Below, in pieces: positions 39,073 to 50,600 of a stretch of DNA of 64,000 nt (positions within the stretch are counted from its first letter, which is position 1; each line of letters starts with the position of its first letter). The DNA is taken from NCBI GenBank assembly GCA_956465555.1, contig OY101126.1:1220501-1284500 (forward strand). Direction: 5' to 3'. The position numbers were made by a program, and so were the translations under genes. The stretch is from Nitzschia sp. pyKryTriq1. Taxonomy: Eukaryota > Bacillariophyta > Bacillariophyceae > Bacillariales > Bacillariaceae. The notes under the pieces are model-generated. The model saw nothing but the letters and a program-made list of their open reading frames with translations, ran no database searches and was not told the DNA's origin.

Positions 39073-40872
39073 ATGGGGAAGCTCTCGAAATCCCAATCCT
39101 GTCTTCACTTTGCATTGCAGCAAGAACAACAGCAAACACAAGCAGGAGATGAAGGAGATACAGCAGCAATACTACAAGTGCCTAAATTCCGAACGAGGAC
39201 TACAGCACTTCATTTACCTTGCGGATCGGCGTTTTTGAAGTTACCTCGTATCGATTCCACACCCGCTGATTTAAATCTGTATTTGCAATCTCATCCTCAA
39301 TTGGCTCAACGAGCCAAAGAATTGCACCATCAATCGTCCCAAATTTCGTTGGAAGAACGGTTCTCGCCGTCCAGAACTGGTGATACTCAACAACGCAGTA
39401 GTACTACTACTTGCATCAATGTTCTACAAGGTGAAATGGCACATGCGACCGACCAACAAGGCGTTGACGTCTTGTTGAGCGCCGAGGCCACTACATGTCA
39501 TATTTTGGCAGTCAGAAGTACTTCTTGTAGTACTGCTACGGCTCGACGGCCCCTAACAACGCTGGCGCACTTGGACGAATGCCATCCGATCTGCATGGAG
39601 ACGATTGTGCATGAACACATTGCTCATCACCAGGCATCCTCCTCTAACAAGGGTAGTAAGAACATTACTGCAAAGTTGGAGCCTCTGGGTGAACATCACG
39701 ATGAGCACGATGATGATTTTGGCTTTTTTGACACGGCCCAAGAGGAAACCGACTTTTTGCTACTACCACCACCACCACCTACACTCCATTCGTCCTGGAC
39801 GACACCCACATCTACGAGTCCGACCGACACGTCTCATTTTCCTGGCTTTTTAGTACTGCCACAGCCATCATCATCATCATCATCCTCGAATGACGCCGTA
39901 CAACCAACGACGAATCAATCTCACATTAGGATCCAAATGGAACTACATCTCGTTGGAGGTTGTAATGATCCTGATGGGACTTCTCATCGTCTTTCCAAAG
40001 ATCTTTTGGAAACCTGGGCTCATTTGGCCGAACAGTATCGCACTCAAATTGTCATGTGTGTCCAAACAATGGCCATTTCGGGTTTAAATACGACAAATAA
40101 TTCTCCTGCGAATGGCGCCGCCATGGTAGGAATTCAAGCCCGAGGCATGGGCATTGATACCCGGACAGGAGCCGTCTTTTCGATTGTGGATCCCAAAGGA
40201 TTGCCGGGGTACTTGGAAGGACCGGCGTTGGAAATCCGACAAGCTCGATTGTGGGCGAGGGCGATTCAAGAAGCCAATAGTAGCAGCAGATCCTCACACC
40301 ACCAAGCAGCATCATCATCATCGTCGTCCTTTCATGAAAATAACAAGAACGATACACCCCGCCTATCAATCATTCATAATCGACACAGCCGCCCTGGAGA
40401 ATTGACGATTGAGCCCTTTGATTATCAACCGCATCCTCATTTGGAAAGCTTGTTGGCAGTAAAAGACGACTCTCTATTACTTCACGCCACAAGTACGTCT
40501 CCGGATTTGGAAAGCGAACAATTTTGTACCACATTACGACGGACCCTCTCGTTTTTGCAACGGGTGCCAAGTTCGCATGTGTTTGGTGCTGAAACAGCAA
40601 CGACTACCTCTACCACCACCACCACCACCACCACGAGTAGTAGTACCATGGCACAAGACCAACCGCAGCAACCAATAAGAGCACCTAAACCGCTCGTCTA
40701 TGCTCGATCGACAGGCAATCTACATGAGTGGGAGCCAGTAGCCGATACCGATACTAGTGGTGCTGTACCACGAAATTACGGCGGTGGTCACTGCAACTTC
40801 CTCCAAAAATACCAACACCATTCCATGGCCAATCTATCTGTGCATCCGTGCCCACGGCAAGAGCCCCTCTAG
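39073..40872 (+). CDS. NTAN1: Protein N-terminal asparagine amidohydrolase
   Basis: The 599-residue single-exon protein matches animal and plant NTAN1 in order. An HPQLAQRAKEL segment near 77-87 parallels the human HPPLEERARLL. VLQGEMAHAT follows. The catalytic block is SAEATTCHILAVR, in which Cys142 aligns with the nucleophile of human NTAN1 in DDATTCHIVVLR. Then come MELHLVGGCND and the C-terminal LRRTLSFLQRVPSSHVF, then PLVYARSTGNLHEWEPV. It deamidates N-terminal Asn to Asp, creating a destabilising residue for the Arg/N-degron pathway. It is about twice the usual length because Ser, Thr, Pro and Gln-rich stretches are inserted between conserved blocks. It is cytosolic or nuclear by absence of a leader. 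Confidence 0.88.
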   Translation: MGKLSKSQSCLHFALQQEQQQTQAGDEGDTAAILQVPKFRTRTTALHLPCGSAFLKLPRIDSTPADLNLYLQSHPQLAQRAKELHHQSSQISLEERFSPSRTGDTQQRSSTTTCINVLQGEMAHATDQQGVDVLLSAEATTCHILAVRSTSCSTATARRPLTTLAHLDECHPICMETIVHEHIAHHQASSSNKGSKNITAKLEPLGEHHDEHDDDFGFFDTAQEETDFLLLPPPPPTLHSSWTTPTSTSPTDTSHFPGFLVLPQPSSSSSSSNDAVQPTTNQSHIRIQMELHLVGGCNDPDGTSHRLSKDLLETWAHLAEQYRTQIVMCVQTMAISGLNTTNNSPANGAAMVGIQARGMGIDTRTGAVFSIVDPKGLPGYLEGPALEIRQARLWARAIQEANSSSRSSHHQAASSSSSSFHENNKNDTPRLSIIHNRHSRPGELTIEPFDYQPHPHLESLLAVKDDSLLLHATSTSPDLESEQFCTTLRRTLSFLQRVPSSHVFGAETATTTSTTTTTTTTSSSTMAQDQPQQPIRAPKPLVYARSTGNLHEWEPVADTDTSGAVPRNYGGGHCNFLQKYQHHSMANLSVHPCPRQEPL

Positions 40873-41212
40873 TCTCTCTTCCGGTGTAGTAACTAAAAGC
40901 AAATCTGTGGCCACTAGGACCCTCTCTAGTTTTATCCAACTACCGACTCTCATATTCAACGCCAAGACTTTCCACAGTTTTGTCGTATAGAATATGTCTG
41001 CGATTCTTCGGCTTGGAATGTGAGTGTCTCCGGCTCTGAATCCAGAAGGATGATCCCATATTTGTGATTCCGGTAGAGGCCGGAGGATTCAAACATTCTA
41101 GGAAACGAGAACACAACAACACCCTTCTCACTGGTTTCCGGCACGAGGGGACTGCAGCCGTCTAGCCAAGACTAGCACACACAAAGAAACTAACATGAAA
41201 AATGATTGATTA
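40873..41212. other. Intergenic region between convergent genes
   Basis: This 340-bp gap holds the 3' ends of NTAN1 and the cyclase gene. Apart from a loose inverted repeat (CTCCGGCTCTGAATCC against GGATTC...CCGGAG near 41025-41095), nothing notable was seen. Confidence 0.4.
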
Positions 41213-44200
41213 TTAGTATACTTCTGTATCAGAAGCCTTCTTGTACTTGGACACATAACCTTGGACAATCATCACCCCCTTCGATTCCCATTCATTTCGA
41301 TTGGTCTGAGCGTAATTGAGATACTCATCGCTTGACACTCCAAAGACACCACACTCCTTAAGCTTTTTGGCTAATGGGATGATGTAGAAGTCAAAGAAAC
41401 CAATCTCCCCCTTGTACCATCCCTCAGAGGGGTCCGTATCGCTTCGACCTTCGAGGAAAGCCCGGTACATTTCGTGGAACAGCTTTTCATTCCACTTAAT
41501 GTAAACATGCCAATGCTGCATCGTGTGGGCAACATCGGAGGCTTGGATCAAGTGTTCAATCACAATTGTGGCTTTTCTGTCAATCTGTTGGTCTCTGGAG
41601 GACTCAATCATAGCGTCTTCTGTTGAAAAAGCTTTTTCCCAACGGTCATTTCGTAGTTTCTTGAGATCCTTGTCCATGATATCGGTCGCCATGATTGTAT
41701 TCACCAGCATCTGTCGAAATCGTTGAAGCTCAGATTCGGTGGTGTATATAGCCCTTCTTAGGTCCAGGAATTGTTCCTCCATGAGCAAGTCCCAACCTAG
41801 ATCAACGCTATTCTGTTCGGCCACGCTCTGGTTGTTGTACAGCAGAGCCGTGTCTGTTTTCTCTTTGATAAGTTGACCATTGGGCACACCCGGGTGATCG
41901 ACGTCGTGTAACACTGCTGAAAATACCACGGCAAAGTGGGTGAGGGGATCTGAAGTGATTCCGTACGTGTGATCGTGAAGATCTTTTTCGTCATCGGAGT
42001 TGATGTCGGCGGCCACAATTCGTCCTAGAAGCTTTGTGACACTCATCGTCACATGACTAAAAAAGAACAAGACAATGGTGTGAGACTGGGGAGAAAGCAT
42101 CGTATTCACCTTCGTGTTCCATGGCGATGAAGGCTTACCTTGCATGCTCGAAATTATGAAAGCTGTTATCATTGTACATGTATGCAATTGTTGAGACGTA
42201 TTCTCGGAGTTGCTTCAGCACCTCCGGGCTGATCTCCACTGCCTCAATATCCTGTTGCCGTCCGGCTTTGAATTGAGGCAGCGCCAGAACTTCGACTACC
42301 TCATCGATTACTGTCTTCGAGCTCTCTTGCTTGGATTGCATTTTCGCTTCTAGGAGCGCAAGCTTTTCGCTTGAGTCTGGAACGGTTTCAGCTGACCTGC
42401 GAGAGCGCTCGATTTGTTTCAAAAGGCTGACAAGTACATCTACATTCCAGTTGATCAATCTCTCGAGTCTCTGATCAACGTTGGCTTTTAGTAGCTCTGT
42501 TTTCAAGTCTGAGTCGGAAAAAGATCCATCAGAGCTTTCCGTGTTGGTGTCCAAAGTTCGACCAGTAGCAGAGTGAATAGAGTTAGCCGATGCTAAAGTT
42601 TGAGGATCTCCCCCTCGAATACGTAGCCAGAAGGTTTGCAATTCGCCCTTTCCCTTCGCCATGATCTTGTCTTCACGCGGAGACAACCAAAACGCTTTTC
42701 CTGCGGCATCGAGAAGATCAGCAGTTTCCTTGGAAATTTGGATATGGTTCTTCTTGCCGTTACTTTCCATACGAGCAGCTGTATTGACGGTATCTCCGAA
42801 CAGTTGGAAACGAGCTCGTTCGCCACGCAAGACTCCAGCCGTCACGGGGCCCGAGTGGACTCCGATCCTGTAATAATAGATGTATATATTATGGTTAGGC
42901 TTCGATTGTCTTCTTTTGATGCCTTTTCGCGCCTTTTGAGGCGTTCCATGCTTACCTGATTCCCAAGTCGCCGGTGTCGGGACCAAGCTCCGATTCAAGC
43001 TTAGAGGTCAGGGCTCCCATTCTAGTCAAGACATCATTGGCGAAGCGCGAGATGGCAATGAAATGATCCTTTCGAGGTTCGGGCAATCCTGCCACTGCCA
43101 CGTAACAATCCCCAACTGTTTCAACCTGAAGTCGAGCCGAAACAATTGTCGATTGAGATTTGAGTCTGTCGATGTTTTTTAGAGTTCGATTCGGTGCAGA
43201 CTTACCTTGTACACCCCTCGTCGCTTGGCCAGGCGGTCGAAATCTTTGTAAATTGTTTCAAGAAGAAGGAACACTTGGGATGGATCGCGCGTTGAAGACC
43301 AAGCCTGCGAAAAAGTCAAATCATTGATTAGAAAACAAAAGACGCAATCGAGTGATACCGTGGTTGTGAAGAACTTACAGTGAATCCAACAATGTCTGCA
43401 AACATAACACTTGTTTCTGGGAAAAGGTCTGCAATGGGTTTGCTACGTGCTTCTTGATCGGTACCACCCGAAGCAAGAAAGTTCTGAAGCATGCCACGCG
43501 ACGACATACCGGACGTCGAGCCTTTTCCGGTGTTGTCGGCTTCCGCGATTAGCCGATCACCAATAGTCTTGGGAAAGACGGAGGCTACAATGGCCTCTGC
43601 TCTATCGGCTTGCTCTTGAACCTTCTTTTGGTGTTTTGACATCACCCTGTTGAAGATAAAGAATACAGCGCCAGTAAAAAGGAAGGCCAATGCCACAGCT
43701 CCACCGAACAAGTATGGTGCACTTGATGTGTAGATCGCTTCAAACTCAGCAGAAGGATAAATAACAAGGTCGAAATGGCAGTGTCTTGACTGGCCCTTTG
43801 GATGCTCCTTCCAAAAGAACATCTTTCGCACTTCCATTCCATCGTACTTAGAATCGTGCTGGTCCCCTATTGCCATTTCATCTGCCTTGCCCCCGTTGAC
43901 TGTGTACGTGAAGGTGCCCCCGCAGTCACTTTCGATTGTAACCACGATTCCGTTTACATCATCCGGCAGAAGATTTACAAAGAATGTGCTCCATGGGACG
44001 ATGCCGACAATGTAACCAATCGTCTTGGAATCTTCCCGGAAATCCTCTTTCACCTGGTCGAGTGTGAAACTTCGAAGCTCGTCTCTCGGGGCGCCGGCGA
44101 CGTACTGTAGCAGAAATTCTAGGTCTTCTGGCTCTGAAATGACTGGTACGTCGTACTCGAGCGATGCCATGATCTCCTTTTTAAAAATTTGGTGAGCAAA

Positions 44201-45396
44201 CAGATCGAGTTTCACGATCGAAGTGTTCAATGGAGCTGGACCAAATTGTGCCACCGGTGCACTAAAGCCTTCGGGATTGTACGTCAAGTTGCGCATAATT
44301 TCTTCCATGAATCCATCCTCGTTTGAGTATCCCCGACGAGTGTCATTCAGTTGACTGAACCATGGTAACGAGTGAATCTCTTCCGGAACTGGCTCAATCG
44401 ATGAAACATCCCATCCAAGGTAATCCTGCGAAGAGTCGGCGTTACGGAAGCCAATATTGAGTAAATGCACTCCAGCTTCAATACTGTTCTTTCTTTGAAA
44501 ATCATACTTACATAATCCTGTTCGACCCACCACTGGTTCTCGTTGGAGTAGGCTTCCCATCCCACTCGGTCGCTCTGTTCGACGAATGGTACAAACATGA
44601 TCATTTCGGCTCCTGTCAAATCAGCGATCTCTTGAGCTCGAAGATCAAAATGCGGAATCGTCGCGTTGGGAAAGATCTCACTGATCTCACTGCTTTTGGA
44701 GTCGATCACAAGGGAAGTAATGGCCGTGGCCAAAGTCTGAAGTTGCCCAAATGTGTTTTCGGCGTTATTCTCAGCAATGTCCGACGTCTCACGCGCGTAA
44801 CTTTCAAACTGTCATTCAGCGAAACAACAACGAGCAGCGTATAATGATGTTAGATTGCTGTAGTTTCCAGTGAAACCTCTCGATTCTGTACAAAACAAGA
44901 ATACGGTGCTTCTTACCTCCGCCTCGAATTCATTCTGTTGGGCTGTACTGATGAGGAAGTACGTCGCGAAACCAAACCCTACTGCTGCGGCAATCAAAAT
45001 GGCGTAACCAAACTGTGTATTGTTGAAGAGGTGTGTCAGTGAGCGAGTGAGTGATAGGAACTGGGTGTCTGGACGTGATCGACAACCCGAAGCAAAGTAT
45101 GTACTAGCCAAGTAACTTACAAATCCTTTCAAGGGATTGAAACGGTCCGAAGTCCTTGTTCGTTTCTCACTCTCCCGAGTTGTTCCCGAGTCCGATTGAG
45201 TTTGGCTGTCTAGACTGAATCCATCAACCGAGTTGTCTCCAGAGACTGAACGGCTTCGTCCGACGTTTTCTTGAGTCTTCATTGGCGCCGTATAGTTTGG
45301 TGCAAACAACTTCCAAGCTATTTGTTTTCCGTCTTGCAAAAAAATTGCGAAATGTCTCGAGTCTACGTGTAGTGCAACAGTTTTTGCTTCCATCAT
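41213..45396 (-). CDS. Receptor-type nucleotide cyclase fused to cyclic-nucleotide phosphodiesterase
   Basis: Predicted exons are 45396-45121, 45012-44917, 44808-44512, 44425-43379, 43304-43206, 43125-42956, 42867-42139 and 42056-41213, all GT..AG and in frame, giving 1185 residues. ATG 45282 is an alternative start. The order is: cytosolic Ser-rich leader; membrane helix (YAILIAAAVGFGFATYFLIS); about 350-residue extracellular region resembling CHASE-type sensors; second helix (YLFGGAVALAFLFTGAVFFIF); class III cyclase; and class I PDE. In the cyclase, FADIVGFT and VGDCY supply both metal-binding Asp residues, and KVET has the Glu typical of guanylate cyclases. LFGDTVNTAARMES is also intact. 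In the PDE, HNFEH and HDVDHPGVPN carry the metal ligands (His955, Asp956). One chain thus makes and destroys the messenger. This fusion is known from diatoms and related algae. Confidence 0.9.
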
Positions 45397-46654
45397 CACC
45401 AGCGGAAAGCGTGTCCATATAGATAGATAGAGAGTCCATAGACAAAAGGTGGTAAAGTTCAGGAAAAGCAGGACGATGATGACGACTTCTTTCGCCAATT
45501 GGCAGCCGGCTGGTCGAAGTTGTGGCTACGCAATTGCTTTCATAAGCCCTTTTCCCACCGACATTTTCGACACATATGGAGTAGTGGTCATTGCGGAAGC
45601 GAAAATCTGGCTTTGGGGACACAAACTCCGAAGAAATATCGACACCTCAGAAAACATTTAAGAGGAGGAGAAATTCGAGAAGTAGTTCTCATCAACGACG
45701 ACCTTCCTTGCTTCGAGGATTATTCCGAAGATGAACTGCTTCATAATAAAAAAACAAGAAGACTGCACAGAATCTGACGTGTTCATGTTTTTCGTTTCCA
45801 GCCATCATCGGATTTGCACTGCTGCCGCTTCACTTTTCGGCAGAGACAACATGTCGTACGAACGGTGTGAAAATGTACCGGTCATGGTGCAGTACCTGGT
45901 GGTGGTGCTGGCACGGTTGAAATATATCTACATATGTACGAACTGTAGACTACTAACAGTTCCTGCCCTTTGACTAACACGACTGTCGTTTGGCAGGCCT
46001 CTTTACTACGAAGTGACAGTTGCTATCATGTCCCTCTGTAGTAGCTAGCCGTGGTGGACTGTTTATTGTGAGTTTTTCAGCATCTCTCTTTCTGAATAGT
46101 CGACAAGATCAACTTACTTGCACGACTAGTGGAACCAGGAAAGCCAGGACTCCAACTACTAGCTTCCTCTCGGAAGCTGCTCTCCTCAACTCTGCTGGTG
46201 GTGGGAACAATCCTGGATGATCCACATATAGTGGTGCCTGCTGAGCAGCTTCTGGGAAACCGCCATAGGACAAAGCTCCATTCACTAAACTCTCTCGCCA
46301 CTCTAGAGTAGTACCATAGTAGGGTTGAGTCTCTTGGGAGAAGGGGAGAGAGACGAGAGTACCTGGTGGTGGTAGTACGACAATAACATGGAGCCCGCAG
46401 AGTCAGTCGTCGTCGTCATCCTGCGTGCAACGTACGAAGGACGAACGTCGAATGTTCAACCAAGTCGACAAGGTTCGACTTGCGGGAATGCTCTGCGAGC
46501 CATAGAATCACCGATGATGAAAAAATATTAATCCATCAAAGACGAAAGACGACGAAGAAGCTGATGGTGATATCTATGTTGACACGATGACGATGAGGAC
46601 ATCAGTGTTACTCGTGGTATTGTTTTACAGATACCATTATCTTTCTCAATAAGC
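45397..46654. other. Intergenic region
   Basis: This 1258-bp stretch holds the cyclase 5' UTR and upstream DNA. The frame of exon 1 remains open to about 45498 without an ATG. Short open frames exist near 46020-46310, but none shows protein-like conservation. One imperfect GTACCGGTC lies at 45876-45883. Confidence 0.4.
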
Positions 46655-47281
46655 ATGAAGAGCACTACTAGTAGAATTGAAAGTGCGGGGCTACTACGTG
46701 TACCGCTGCTACGGATGATGATGATGATGATGATGACGATGACGATGATGTTTCTTGTTGCCCAGAATAACAAGAGTTCTTGCCTCGCGGCTGCTGATGC
46801 TGCCGGTTCTGCTGCTGCGTTTGTCCATCACCCATCCACGCGAAGCTTTGGGCCGCTACCATCATCATCATCATCATCGCCATCATCATTTTTCGGATCC
46901 ATAATACCTGGAGATGTCTCTATCAAATCTTCCCTTACTGGTATTAGTCGTTCTTCGTCTTGGTCCTGCTTGGCGGCCACAAAGAAGAACAAAAAAGGAT
47001 CAACTAGTACTGATACAGAAGAAGAAACGACAGCACGAAAAAAGAAGAATAATCATGAAAAGTGGCAACCGTTTTACGATGCACTAGTCAACTATCAGTC
47101 CCAACACGGACACTGTAATGTGTCTTTGGAAGAAGACGCTTCTCTCTGCGAGTGGCTGGAAGAACAGCGAACGAGCTACAAAAATTTAATGCTGGGACGG
47201 AAAACCAAACTGACACGGAAACGGGCCGTGGCGTTGGAAATGTTGCCGGGGGTGATTCCTCCCGAGCTGTTGGAAATGTGA
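46655..47281 (+). CDS. Helicase-associated (HA) domain protein, probably plastid-targeted
   Basis: The 208-residue protein starts with a Met-rich hydrophobic stretch (a run of seven Met, then TMTMMFLVAQ), followed by SAAAFVHHPSTRSFGPL. That is a signal peptide followed by an 'A-x-A-F' motif and Ser/Arg-rich transit-like region, as in diatom plastid preproteins. The folded C-terminus (KWQPFYDALVNYQSQHGHCNV, then LCEWLEEQRTSYKNLMLG, then LTRKRAVALEML) is a single HA repeat (helicase-associated family). The W...L..Y...HG.C.V...L..W...QR..Y signature is clear. HA repeats are thought to bind nucleic acids and are abundant in diatoms. There is no helicase core. Function is unknown. Confidence 0.75.
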   Translation: MKSTTSRIESAGLLRVPLLRMMMMMMMTMTMMFLVAQNNKSSCLAAADAAGSAAAFVHHPSTRSFGPLPSSSSSSPSSFFGSIIPGDVSIKSSLTGISRSSSWSCLAATKKNKKGSTSTDTEEETTARKKKNNHEKWQPFYDALVNYQSQHGHCNVSLEEDASLCEWLEEQRTSYKNLMLGRKTKLTRKRAVALEMLPGVIPPELLEM

Positions 47282-47679
47282 GCAGGGAACGGATTTGCTC
47301 TATTATTATCAGGCTCCTATCAATGGAGGGTTGTGCAATTTTCGAGGGTGGATGGAATCATCGCCATCGTTAAGCAGAAGGCATCGAGGATGCAACCTCT
47401 TTTCCTGGAAACACTTCGCGAATCAGACAGTTGCACGTCCACAATGTATCATTTCGGTCTGTCGCCAAGCTAGCATTTACTAGTCTTCCCACGGGCCGTT
47501 CTCTAATGCAACCACTATCATCGCTTGTCCAATATTTTCATTGAACGAGAGTGGTACTCTACGAATAGTCTGTGCACCTGAATAAAGCTTCCCTTTTCTC
47601 TACTAATGTATTGCTTATATCATTGATTGTAGCTTTATAACCGAAGTATAGCCATCGACGATCATGGATCGCGACACGA
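47282..47679. other. Intergenic region between convergent genes
   Basis: This 398-bp gap lies between the HA-domain gene and the second acyltransferase. It probably holds both 3' UTRs. No gene or repeat was recognised. Confidence 0.4.
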
Positions 47680-50600
47680 TCATGGAGGTGGAGGATTTGC
47701 GATTTGCTTTTCCTCATCATGGTTGTGGTGGTGGTGATGATGGTGGTGGTGTTTTGGATTCTTTCCTCGATCCATTTCAATCGTCACACCCTTTTGGGAT
47801 AACTCCGAATACTTAAAACTCTGCTGACGCTGGGCAGGACCCACCAGGCGACTATGACTGTGGCTGCGAGCAGGATGGTTGACAAGGTTGCAGCGGTGTT
47901 CTCTCCTACTACTACTGGCGGCGCCAGCGGCCGTGGCAGTAGGGGCAGGGGAAACAGCGACAGTCTTTTGAAGCACGGGCGGGTTACCAGCATCGCTGAA
48001 AATAGCATCCAAATTGCTGATAGTGCTTCCTGGTCGACCGGGAATGATGGGAATGGAATCCTTGCTGCCCCGACGTTTGGGACGGACCCCTGGTGGTGGC
48101 GCGCCATCGTCACCACTCGCGGCCACCAGCACTGGCGTCGAGGACGATTCTTCAGCACTAGGTGCAGCCGCATTGTCCATCTTTTTATCGTTCAGACTGA
48201 GCTCAAAAATCTCTTCTGCGATCTCAGCCAGCTCCTCTGCAGACCATCGCTGTGTGGGAGGGTCTGCCTTGGGAGAGATGGATTCCTCTTTGGTTTCTAC
48301 CGTCGTCATCGCTGACTGGGAGGCGACCTTATTATTGGGCAGATCGGGAGCATCCGATTCACCCCAAAGATCACCATAGGAATCATAGGAGATCATATGG
48401 ACGGGGAGGTTCTTCAAGTGCTGTCGTGGCTGGGTAGCCGACGTGTTGGCCGCTCGTAAGGCCGCGCCCACCTGATTCGTCTTGGTGGTATCCAAAAAGA
48501 GCTTGGCCATATCTCGCAGCACCGATTCCAATGTATAGGCGTACCGTCGGGTTTGACGGTGCTTGCTGGAAATGGAATAGTGCAGTTGATGGTCCTTAAT
48601 GATGTAGCCGATACCTAATCCATCCGGTACGACGGGGCCAAAGCCGAATCCAGCCAGCGCCGGATTTCCACAGTTACTCGTCGATAGTACTGTGTGATTC
48701 AAGAGTTTCCATGGCTTTGAAAGGAAGAAGGCTGGAATGGGCAATCCATTCTTCTCCGCTATCGACCGGAGGGCAAATAGGTGCCGGTCGACTCCCTTAC
48801 CCTGGGAACATTCCCGGACCAGCTGCGAATGGACCTTGGTGGCATTTTGCAAGGCAGCAATCTTTTCTTGTGCTGTGGCCTTGCAATCGGTAAAGAGTTG
48901 ACACAAACGTCTGGCTTCCATGGTGGCGGGACGCATGGCTTCTGTCCGACCGTGGTAAAAGTTCTTGGTCAGGACGGGTTCGTACGCACAAACAATGCGT
49001 CCGTACAACTTGTAGTAGGCCAACATCATGCTCATTTGGACAAAGGAGTCGGGAGACATTTTGTTTCTGGTAATGAACGACTTGCCGTACTCTTTGAATT
49101 CCAAAACAAACGTCTCACTGGCCACGATTTCATCTCCCAAGGCTGTCTCGGCATAATAAATTTTGCGTTGGACACTGTCGGGAATTTCAAAGTGAAGTTT
49201 CTTGGGAAAGACGTCAAGAGTGGCACGTCCTTCGGCATCCAAGGCAGTAGCGGCACGGTGAACCTTGGCGGAAATGACATGAGGAATCACATCATGGGCG
49301 GCGACCAATTTGGTAATGGATTGCGCAAAGGAAATGACTGTTTCGGCATAGACATCCGAGACGAAACGCAAGGCCGTATGGCCGTCAATGGCCGAATGCT
49401 CAAAGTTGATTCCCGCAGTGCCGTCGCCACAGACAATTATTTGCATCTTGTCATACCAGCGATTGCAACAGCTTCCTGCTTGATAGTCGGAAAACACCAG
49501 CCAATCCGCATTATTAGGGCCACCAGTACCGGCTTGAGAAATACTACCTCCCCGAGTCGGATACGATGGATCCGAGCTGGATCCACCATCCGAGTCGTAT
49601 GTATTACTGTTGTCCTTATTGTTGTCTTGGTCCACCAGACTGTATTGTTTCAACAAGTAGCTTCCATGAAGCATGTTGGCAGCCGCATCATGTTTGTTCT
49701 GGGGAATATAGTCATCCAAAACGAGTACAAATAGAGCGCTGTCAATGATCTTGAGGGATTCTTCGTTCTTGGACGAATGTTGAATCAATTCTTCCCGGGC
49801 CATGGCCCATTCCTTACGTGGCAAGCTGGTCAAGACTCCAATCGATTGTTGTGCACGAATTGCAATCGGATCCAAGACGCTGGTACCGTTTTTGGTGGCT
49901 TCCTCTCCTTCTTCTTGGGCGTGGCTATGAATCGCAGTCAAAATATCGACAATATCACCTTCATCGACAGCCACATGACCATCGGGCCACAATACTTGAA
50001 AGTAATAGACTTTGCCACGACACATGACGGCAAGATGATTCGAGTCCTCAAAGACATGAATCGCATCCTTGGCATTCCGCATGGGAATCCGTGCCGTGGA
50101 AAAGAGCGACTTGAATTGATCCATACACAGCGCTTTGCCCTTGAAGGTATCGGGTTTTAAATTTTCAAACCGCAGCTGACTCGCGAGCTTGACGGAAGCA
50201 AAACAGAGACTGGCGGCGCGTTTGATCGGATGTTTGGCAATTTTGGGATCTGGAGAATCTTCCAACACAAAAAAGGGATTGAGATTCAAGACCACGGATG
50301 AATCCGGCGCCAAATAACTATCGTTCCAGAATTCTTCCACATAGGATCCAATTTCTCCCGCCTCTCGTCCCCTCCGGTCATATTCCAATAGTAGTTTTTG
50401 GAGAGCCGGCCCTTCGTCGCGGAAAAAGTCCACGACGATCCGTTTGGATTGGGCGCGTGCCATCGCATCGTCATCTGCCTGCAAGGCTTCGATCGACTTC
50501 AAAAACTTCTCCATTGTCTCATCCAACGTCGGAATGGGGAGCGGAGCAAGCTCGGGTTGTCCTCCAAACGTCACGGACGTCTTGATCGAAACGCTGGATG

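Noticed and set aside
48781-49734. 317-codon plus-strand frame within the acyltransferase gene
   Set aside because: The minus strand carries clear family motifs over the same bases, so this is a shadow.
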